Source: Candidatus Colimorpha onthohippi
GTDB lineage: Bacteria > Bacteroidota > Bacteroidia > Bacteroidales > P3
Reading direction: 5' to 3'
Length of the DNA: 5,907 nt
NCBI GenBank assembly: GCA_018064565.1
Contig: JAGHVA010000105.1
Coordinates: 1 to 5,907 of the forward strand
Shown one piece after another: positions 1-5,162 of the stretch. The notes beneath the pieces were generated by a model that saw only the letters and a program-made list of their open reading frames with translations, searched no databases and was not told the DNA's origin. Every line of letters begins with the position of its first letter. Position 1 is the stretch's first letter. A program made the translations under genes and the position numbers.

Positions 1-705
1 TTTCATCACAGGGTTGCCGTTCTCATCTTTTTTGACATTGCCTTCATAGTCTTTGTCCTCTTCAAACTCGGTCTCGCTGTCCACCCATTCGCTCTCGTCG
101 CCAAAGCGGATGGCGATAGGCATAAAATGGCAGTATTTTTTGAGCAGTTGGAGCAGGCTTTGCTCATCAATAAATTCTTTCTGACAGTCTTTGCTGATAT
201 GGAGCACGATATCGGTACCGCGGTCGGCCTTGTCGCACTCGTCCATAGTAAACGACGGGTTGCCATCGCACTCCCAGTGCACGGCGGGTGCATCGGTGTA
301 AGACTTAGAGAAGATCTCGACCTTGTCTGCCACCATAAATGCAGAGTAGAAGCCCATGCCAAAATGTCCGATGAGTTTTTCTTCCACATCCTTGTATTTC
401 TCAAGAAAATCGGTGGCACCGCTAAAAGCGATTTGGTTGATGTATTTATCTACCTCTTCGGCACTCATGCCGATGCCGCGGTCGGAGATGGTGATGGTGT
501 TGTTGGAGGTGTCGAGCTTTACCTGGATAGTCAGGTCGCCCAACTCGCCCTGCATTGTTCCGCGCGATGAGAGGGAGCGCAACTTTTGAGATGCGTCTTC
601 AGCGTTGGAGATTAGTTCACGGAGAAAGATCTCGTGGTCGGAGTATAAAAATTTTTTGATTACCGGAAAGATATTCTCGGTCTGTACATTGATATTTCCT
701 TGCAT
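1..705 (-). CDS. htpG: HSP90-family chaperone HtpG, N-terminal part (3' end beyond the window)
   Basis: Cytosolic ATP-dependent chaperone of the HSP90 family. Reading the minus strand from the ATG at 705-703 gives 235 codons, open to the left edge, so only the N-terminal ATPase domain and the beginning of what follows are present; the full family protein is roughly 620-690 residues. The start is clear because the protein opens MQGNINVQTENIFPVIKKF, matching the usual Bacteroidota HtpG start, and no other in-frame ATG is close by. GHKL/HSP90 landmarks are intact: catalytic Glu30 and Asn34 in RELISNAEDA, Asp75 with the glycine motif DRGIGM (75-80), the ATP-lid glycine motif IGHFGMGFYSAF (112-123), and RGTDI with Thr164. 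The C-terminal end of the visible part is acidic and lysine-rich (about residues 200-235), as in the charged segment after the N domain. It is transcribed divergently from guaA. I could not identify its own promoter with confidence. Confidence 0.96.
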   Translation of the reverse strand, partial: MQGNINVQTENIFPVIKKFLYSDHEIFLRELISNAEDASQKLRSLSSRGTMQGELGDLTIQVKLDTSNNTITISDRGIGMSAEEVDKYINQIAFSGATDFLEKYKDVEEKLIGHFGMGFYSAFMVADKVEIFSKSYTDAPAVHWECDGNPSFTMDECDKADRGTDIVLHISKDCQKEFIDEQSLLQLLKKYCHFMPIAIRFGDESEWVDSETEFEEDKDYEGNVKKDENGNPVMK

Positions 706-823
706 GATGATATTATTTAAGTTGATAGTTGCTAATAAGAGGCGCGGTGGCTAACCTAAAGGGTATGGATGGTTATACACGCCCAATTATTGTATAGAAC
801 AAAAATGGCGCCAAAAAACGTAA

Positions 824-873
824 TGCTGACATATTGTCATGTTTGCTGACATGTGTGCAGCCAATGCTGAGAT
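824..873. repeat. Three-copy direct repeat TGCTGACAT, period 20-21 bp
   Basis: TGCTGACAT occurs at 824-832 and 844-852, and TGCTGAGAT (one mismatch) at 865-873. The second and third copies extend to TGCTGA[C/G]ATGT (844-854, 865-875). Start-to-start distances are 20 and 21 bp, about two helical turns, so all copies face the same side of the DNA. The array lies about 40-90 bp upstream of the guaA -7 candidate and 120-170 bp upstream of the htpG start codon. A regulator-binding array is the natural reading, but the protein is unknown. Confidence 0.6.
827..839. promoter_or_regulatory. Inverted repeat TGACA-TAT-TGTCA, candidate operator
   Basis: The two 5-bp arms (827-831 and 835-839) are perfect reverse complements around a 3-bp centre. 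The left arm overlaps the first copy of the direct repeat, and a further TGACA (847-851) lies in the second copy. This could be a dimeric regulator site for either divergent gene. The arms are short, so chance cannot be excluded. Confidence 0.4.
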
Positions 874-879
874 GTAACG

Positions 880-910
880 ATATTTTGTGTTTTATAATCA
901 GCAAAAATAT
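880..910. promoter_or_regulatory. Imperfect AT-rich inverted repeat overlapping the guaA promoter
   Basis: ATATTTTG (880-887) is mirrored by CAAAAATAT (902-910), with one extra A, across 14 bp. It covers the place where the -33 element of the guaA promoter would be, so a protein bound here could control guaA. AT-rich background makes such matches fairly easy to obtain. Confidence 0.3.
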
Positions 911-911
911 G

Positions 912-919
912 TATCTTTG
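912..919 (+). promoter_or_regulatory. Bacteroidota-type -7 element (TATCTTTG) for guaA
   Basis: TATCTTTG is a perfect match to the Bacteroidota primary-sigma -7 consensus TAnnTTTG, 22 bp before the guaA ATG. It predicts a transcription start near 924-927 and a very short leader. The expected -33 TTTG is imperfect: a TTTT at 890-893 has 18-bp spacing, while a true TTTG at 884-887 has 24-bp spacing. A second TAnnTTTG match (TATTTTTG, 924-931) lies downstream and would leave almost no leader, so the first is preferred. Confidence 0.65.
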
Positions 920-941
920 CAATTATTTTTGCGTTTAATAT

Positions 942-2468
942 ATGGACACGATTATTATCTTAGACTTTGGTTCTCAATACACTCAGTTGATAGCTCGCAA
1001 GCTCAGGGAGATGAGTGTGTACTGTGAAATCCATCCTTTCAACAAGATTCCAGCATTGGGCGATGAGGTGAAGGGTGTAATCTTTTCGGGGAGTCCATAT
1101 AGCTGTTTGAGTGAAGACGCGCCAGTGCCAGATATGTCGGGTATCAAAGGCAGGTTGCCTTTGTTGGCGGTATGCTATGGTGCTCAATATTTGGTGAAAT
1201 ATGGCGGTGGGAGTGTGCAGCATTCGAAGATAAGGGAGTATGGGCGTGCCAATCTACAGTATGTAGATAGTGATAGCAAGTTGCTGAAAGGCATACCTAT
1301 AGGAAGTCAGGTATGGATGAGTCATGGCGACACCATAGAGCGGCTGCCCGATGGCTACCGTTGCATCTGCTCGACCGAGAGTGTCAAGTATGCCGGCTAT
1401 CAGATAGAGGGAGAGCCAACTTATGCCATACAGTTTCATCCAGAGGTGCACCATTCGGTAGATGGCGACAAGTTGCTCAAGAATTTTGTGGTAGGTATTT
1501 GTGGGTGTAGTCAGAGTTGGACAGCGGCCTCGTTTATCGAATCGACGGTGTCGCAGATTCGTGCGAAAGTGGGAGATGACAAAGTGATATTAGGTTTGAG
1601 CGGTGGGGTAGATAGCACGGTGGCGGCGGTGTTGCTGAACAAGGCAATAGGGCATAATTTGCAGTGTATCTTTGTGGATAACGGTTTGTTGCGTAAGAAT
1701 GAGTTTGCGGGGGTCTTGGAGTCGTATAAGGGTATGGGGCTGAAGGTAGTGTGCGGACATGCCAAAGAGCGTTTTTACAGTGTCTTGGCAGGTGTTACTG
1801 ACCCCGAAAAGAAACGCAAGGCCATAGGCAAGACATTTATAGATGTGTTTGATGCCGAGTCGAAGAGATTTAGTGATGCCAAGTGGTTGGCTCAAGGCAC
1901 GATATACCCCGATGTGATAGAGTCAAGTGCCTTCAAGGGTCCGTCGCAGACCATCAAGTCGCATCACAATGTAGGCGGCTTGCCCGACTATATGAAGTTG
2001 CAGTTGGTGGAGCCGTTGCGCAGTTTGTTTAAGGATGAGGTGCGCAGAGTGGGGCAGGCGTTAGGAATCAAGCAAGAGTTGATAGGCAGGCATCCGTTTC
2101 CTGGTCCGGGATTAGCTATCCGCATATTAGGAGATGTTACGCCCGAAAAGGTTGCTATACTGCAGGAGGTTGACGATATCTTTATCCAGGGTTTGCGTGA
2201 TGCTGGTTTGTACGAGAAAGTGTGGCAGGCGGGTGCTATATTGCTGCCCATACAGTCGGTGGGAGTGATGGGTGATGAGCGTACTTACGAGCGGGTTGTG
2301 GCTCTTAGGGCGGTAGAGAGTGTGGATGGCATGACTGCCGACTGGTGTCATTTGCCGTATGACTTTTTGGCAAAGGTCTCAAACGATATCATCAACAAAG
2401 TGAGAGGGGTGAATAGGGTGTGTTATGATATCAGTTCTAAGCCACCAGCAACCATCGAGTGGGAATAG
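942..2468 (+). CDS. guaA: GMP synthase (glutamine-hydrolysing)
   Basis: Cytosolic enzyme of the last step of de novo GMP synthesis: XMP + ATP + glutamine + H2O to GMP + AMP + PPi + glutamate. It has 508 residues, the usual length in Bacteroidota. The class I glutamine amidotransferase domain (about 4-185) has nucleophile Cys78 in AVCYGAQ and the His166/Glu168 pair in QFHPEVHHS. The residue two before Cys78 is Ala, where Gly is common. The ATP-pyrophosphatase domain has the P-loop LSGGVDST (219-226), IKSHHNVGGLP (338-348) and HPFPGPGLAIRILGD (384-398). The C-terminal dimerisation domain ends with the family signature KPPATIEWE. The ATG is fixed by the start MDTIIILDFGSQYTQLI, where the amidotransferase fold begins, and by the promoter just upstream. 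No Shine-Dalgarno is visible. It leads the plus-strand gene set, with 45 bp to the next gene. All catalytic motifs are intact. Confidence 0.98.
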   Translation: MDTIIILDFGSQYTQLIARKLREMSVYCEIHPFNKIPALGDEVKGVIFSGSPYSCLSEDAPVPDMSGIKGRLPLLAVCYGAQYLVKYGGGSVQHSKIREYGRANLQYVDSDSKLLKGIPIGSQVWMSHGDTIERLPDGYRCICSTESVKYAGYQIEGEPTYAIQFHPEVHHSVDGDKLLKNFVVGICGCSQSWTAASFIESTVSQIRAKVGDDKVILGLSGGVDSTVAAVLLNKAIGHNLQCIFVDNGLLRKNEFAGVLESYKGMGLKVVCGHAKERFYSVLAGVTDPEKKRKAIGKTFIDVFDAESKRFSDAKWLAQGTIYPDVIESSAFKGPSQTIKSHHNVGGLPDYMKLQLVEPLRSLFKDEVRRVGQALGIKQELIGRHPFPGPGLAIRILGDVTPEKVAILQEVDDIFIQGLRDAGLYEKVWQAGAILLPIQSVGVMGDERTYERVVALRAVESVDGMTADWCHLPYDFLAKVSNDIINKVRGVNRVCYDISSKPPATIEWE

Positions 2469-2513
2469 TGGCGAGAAATGGTGCTATAAAACGAATATAA
2501 ATATTGAGCGACA

Positions 2514-4202
2514 ATGAGGCTTAATTTCGGTTATCGGATTGCACTGCTTGTGCTGTATCTGTTGTCGCGTGTTGTATATGCGCAGATGCCAGGAGCAGAG
2601 CCTATTGTGGTGTCGGACGAGAAGCAGGTCATCAAAGGCCAGTGCTACTATGTGCATGTGGTAAAGAAAGGGCAGACGGTATATGCCATAACGAGGTCGT
2701 ATGGCATGAAAGAGTACGATGCGGTAGTAAACAAAGATATTCATTTTCTGGGTATTGGTGATACCGTGTGGTTGCCGTGCAACAAGCGTCCCGCGGAGAT
2801 AAAAGGTGTGATGCCGCAGCGAGAGGTAGTGGCTCCAGTTGATAAATCAGAGGTAGCGGATCCAATCGGCAAGCCAAAAGTGGTGGAACCAATACGGTCG
2901 GTTGAGCCTAAGCCACAAGCGGAGCGCATAGCCATGCCTAAGGTCAGCAAGTCGGTAGTGTCGGCCGAGCCGGAAGTCAAGCCGTCGGCACCTGAACGGC
3001 AGGCCAAGTTGTTCCCAGCAAATAGAAAACATGAGCGTTCGGTTGCCGCAGCGGTGTCCGACTCGGCAGTTGCCAATGGCGTTTCGATATATAAGGAGCG
3101 GGTAAACGACCAAGAGATTGTGGTTTCGGTAATGGTTCCTTTGCGGTTGTCGGCGATGTCGATGATCAGTTCGCCGATTGCATCGGACAAAGTGCAGGGT
3201 AGTTCGTATGAGTTTATCCAGTTTTACGAAGGGGTTTTGCTGGCAGCCGAGCAGTTGGCTTCACAGGGTGTTAGAGTAAAGTTGAATGTGGTTGATGTAT
3301 CTGTTAATCAGGCTGATAAGGTACAGGAGCTGTTTGTATCGCATCATGTGGAGCAGTCAGACTTTATCATTGCGCTATTGCCCAAAGATGTGTTTGCCAC
3401 GGTTGCGCAGTTGGCCAAGAGCCATAGGGTGCCGATAGTCAACCCGATTTCTACGCGAGCATCGATAGTGGACGACAACCCGTATGTTTACAAATGTATG
3501 CCATCGGCAGCTTCGAAAGTCAGGGCGTTGTTGCGATGCGCCGCCAAAGAAGCCGCTGGCAAGCATGTGGTCATAGTTCATTCGGGAGCGCAGCGGGAGA
3601 AAGCCTTGATAGAGGAGGCAAAGACATTGCTTCAAACAGAATTTAAGCAACTTGCATACACCGTGTTTGATTGGAGCCAGTCGGGGTCGTTTCAGTCGGT
3701 ATTGACAAAGCATCCAGGTTGTGCGGTGTTGAGCTTGTACAATCAAGGGTCGCCCAAAAGCAATAGGATATATGTGGGGCAGATGCTCAACAAGGCAACA
3801 TCGGAAAAGCAGCATATGCCAGTGTTGATGACGCTTGACGATTGGGTGTCGCAGTATAGCGATATTGATTATGGGCAGTTGCAGCTGTTGCGATATCATA
3901 CCTGCGATGTGCCAGTTACCACCTATCTGTCGCGTTGTAAGAGTTTTGTAGATGTGTTTGCCGAGCGTTTCAAGACAGACCCTGTGGGAGATTATGCGTT
4001 GATGGCTTACGATGTGATGATGTATTTTGGTAAGGGGTGTTATCAAGAAGGCGTTGCGTTTTGGGGTAATCCCACTCCAGTCAAAGAGTCCGAAGCGATA
4101 CATAGGTATCACTTTGAACGTACAGCGGAGGGTGCAGGTTTTGAGGATACCAACCCACAGGTGTATAGACTTAAGGATTACGAGTTTGACGTGGTGTTGT
4201 AA
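2514..4202 (+). CDS. Secreted LysM protein with a type-I periplasmic-binding fold
   Basis: This 562-residue protein is predicted to be exported. Residues 1-23 form a signal peptide (Arg2/Arg8, hydrophobic 9-17, cleavage after VYA before Gln24); there is no lipobox Cys. One LysM domain lies at about 46-88 (YVHVVKKGQTVYAITRSYG through GIGDTVWLP), so peptidoglycan binding is likely. Residues 92-198 are a low-complexity linker rich in Pro, Val, Lys and Glu, with three 9-residue repeats. Residues 200-562 resemble the Leu/Ile/Val-binding (type-I periplasmic-binding) fold: IVVSVMVPL first strand, QFYEGVLLAAEQL helix, VPIVNPIS and KHVVIVHSG strands. No transporter genes are adjacent, so a solute-uptake role is not supported. 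Similar LysM plus binding-fold proteins occur in Bacteroidales, often named as amino-acid ABC substrate-binding proteins. An envelope or cell-wall role is an inference; the true ligand or partner is unknown. It is 18 bp upstream of lpxC. Confidence 0.85.
   Translation: MRLNFGYRIALLVLYLLSRVVYAQMPGAEPIVVSDEKQVIKGQCYYVHVVKKGQTVYAITRSYGMKEYDAVVNKDIHFLGIGDTVWLPCNKRPAEIKGVMPQREVVAPVDKSEVADPIGKPKVVEPIRSVEPKPQAERIAMPKVSKSVVSAEPEVKPSAPERQAKLFPANRKHERSVAAAVSDSAVANGVSIYKERVNDQEIVVSVMVPLRLSAMSMISSPIASDKVQGSSYEFIQFYEGVLLAAEQLASQGVRVKLNVVDVSVNQADKVQELFVSHHVEQSDFIIALLPKDVFATVAQLAKSHRVPIVNPISTRASIVDDNPYVYKCMPSAASKVRALLRCAAKEAAGKHVVIVHSGAQREKALIEEAKTLLQTEFKQLAYTVFDWSQSGSFQSVLTKHPGCAVLSLYNQGSPKSNRIYVGQMLNKATSEKQHMPVLMTLDDWVSQYSDIDYGQLQLLRYHTCDVPVTTYLSRCKSFVDVFAERFKTDPVGDYALMAYDVMMYFGKGCYQEGVAFWGNPTPVKESEAIHRYHFERTAEGAGFEDTNPQVYRLKDYEFDVVL
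2823..2903 (+). repeat. Three degenerate 27-bp tandem repeats in the linker of the LysM protein
   Basis: Units at 2823-2849, 2850-2876 and 2877-2903 encode EVVAPVDKS, EVADPIGKP and KVVEPIRSV (residues 104-130). Each has a hydrophobic pair, then Pro at position 5, then charged residues. The 27-bp period keeps the frame, so copy number could change without breaking the gene. It probably forms an extended spacer between the LysM and binding-fold domains. Confidence 0.6.
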
Positions 4203-4220
4203 TGATTTTAACGAAGAAAC

Positions 4221-5147
4221 ATGAACCAAACAACTATAAGAAAAGCATTTCGTGTCTCAGGGCATGGTCTGCATACAGGTAGGATGGTTACGGTGCTGTT
4301 GCAGCCAGCTCCCGCTGATTCTGGCATATTGTTTCGGCGGACAGATAGGCTTACTATAGTTACCCAACCCGCCACAGCCGACAGGGTAGGTACAACCTCG
4401 CGTGGTACCACGTTGGGGACAGGTCGTCAGGCAATAGCCACGATTGAGCATTTGATGTCGGCATTGCATGGCATGCAGATAGACAATGTGTTGGTGGAGT
4501 TGGATGGAGGCGAGGTGCCAATCCTGGACGGGTCGGCGCGCCCTTGGCTACAGCAGTTGCAGCGTGTTGGAGTGATGCACCTCGATGTTCCTCGTAAGGA
4601 GATGCGGGTGGAAAAGCCGTTGCATTTTGAGTTTGCGGAGACGGGTTCGGTATATGATGTAGAGCCTTCGGAACAGTTTTCGGTGGATTGTGTGATAGAT
4701 TTCCCAGGCAGTGTGATAGGCAGGCAGGAAGCGCATCTGGATGGGTTTGCGCAGTATGCGCAGGATATAGCTATCTGTAGGACGTTTGTGTTTCTGCATG
4801 AGATAGAGCCTTTGCTGCACCTGAATCTGATAAAGGGGGGCAGTCTGGACAATGCGTTGGTATTTGTCAACAAAGAGTTGGGTGCTCGGCAGCAGCGTAG
4901 GCTGGAGCGTATGTTTCACAAAGACTCGAGTACGCTGCGTGTGCATGACGGAGTGTTGAACACCACCGATCCGTATTTCCCGAACGAGCCTGCTCGCCAT
5001 AAGTTGTTGGACTTTGTGGGCGATATCCGTATGGTGGGCATGCCCCCCATAGGGCATTTTACCATTTACAAACCTGGACACAAAGCAAATACAGCGTTTG
5101 CAAAATATATGATTGCAAATTGCTTACATAGTGAAACTACAAAATAA
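4221..5147 (+). CDS. lpxC: UDP-3-O-acyl-N-acetylglucosamine deacetylase LpxC, stand-alone (no FabZ domain)
   Basis: Cytosolic zinc enzyme that removes the acetyl group from UDP-3-O-acyl-GlcNAc, the committed step of lipid A synthesis. It has 308 residues, close to the 305 of E. coli LpxC. Catalytic Glu76 and zinc ligand His77 lie in IATIEHLMSALHG, zinc ligands His260 and Asp264 in NEPARHKLLDFVGD, and the general-acid His287 in KPGHKAN; DGSARPW (103-109) and CRTF (186-189) are also present. The C-terminal half has the Bacteroidota form GVLNTTDPYFPNEPARHKLLD. In most Bacteroidota LpxC is fused to a C-terminal FabZ dehydratase, giving about 460 residues; here the gene stops right after the LpxC domain (HSETTK-stop). 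The start is set by MNQTTIRKAFRVSGHGLHTG, the normal LpxC N-terminus. A weak GAAG lies about 4 bp upstream. The stop is 15 bp before lpxA, in the same frame. Confidence 0.97.
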   Translation: MNQTTIRKAFRVSGHGLHTGRMVTVLLQPAPADSGILFRRTDRLTIVTQPATADRVGTTSRGTTLGTGRQAIATIEHLMSALHGMQIDNVLVELDGGEVPILDGSARPWLQQLQRVGVMHLDVPRKEMRVEKPLHFEFAETGSVYDVEPSEQFSVDCVIDFPGSVIGRQEAHLDGFAQYAQDIAICRTFVFLHEIEPLLHLNLIKGGSLDNALVFVNKELGARQQRRLERMFHKDSSTLRVHDGVLNTTDPYFPNEPARHKLLDFVGDIRMVGMPPIGHFTIYKPGHKANTAFAKYMIANCLHSETTK

Positions 5148-5162
5148 ATCTTATATATTGAT

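Larger units (their letters stand above)
706..941. other. Divergent intergenic region between htpG and guaA
   Basis: This 236-bp stretch separates two divergent genes and must hold the start signals of both. I found no ORF or RNA gene in it. It contains a TGGCGCCA palindrome between A-runs (806-813), a three-copy direct repeat (824-873), a TGACA/TGTCA inverted repeat (827-839), an AT-rich inverted repeat (880-910) and TAnnTTTG promoter matches before guaA. The htpG-proximal half (706-800) shows no perfect TAnnTTTG on the minus strand. The nearest candidates, TACCCTTT at 765-758 and TATACAAT at 796-789, are poor matches, so the htpG promoter is left unassigned. Confidence 0.85.

Noticed and set aside
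127..570. 147-codon open frame on the plus strand inside htpG
   Set aside because: Fully antisense to the HSP90 ATPase domain, whose motifs are intact. No start signal or domain was seen.
756..765. TACCCTTTAG on the minus strand as the htpG -7 element
   Set aside because: It differs from TAnnTTTG at the fifth and eighth positions, and no -33 TTTG lies at proper spacing; the nearest (803-800) is too far away.
824..873. CRISPR-like array
   Set aside because: The 9-bp repeats with 11-12-bp gaps are far too short for CRISPR repeats and spacers; a protein-binding array fits better.
706..941. Riboswitch or small RNA in the intergenic region upstream of guaA
   Set aside because: The promoter lies only about 20 bp from the guaA start, leaving no room for an aptamer, and no purine riboswitch core was recognised.
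2469..2513. Possible terminator or promoter between guaA and the LysM gene
   Set aside because: No hairpin with a T-run and no TAnnTTTG element was found in these 45 bp.
2741..3190. 149-codon open frame on the minus strand, opposite the linker of the LysM protein
   Set aside because: The Ser/Thr/Gly-rich product is the reverse reading of a low-complexity linker; nothing supports expression.
3375..4229. 284-codon open frame on the minus strand, opposite the LysM/binding-fold gene
   Set aside because: It lies wholly antisense to a gene with clear domains, its product is rich in His, Arg and Cys with no recognisable motif, and no promoter precedes it. It is a shadow frame.
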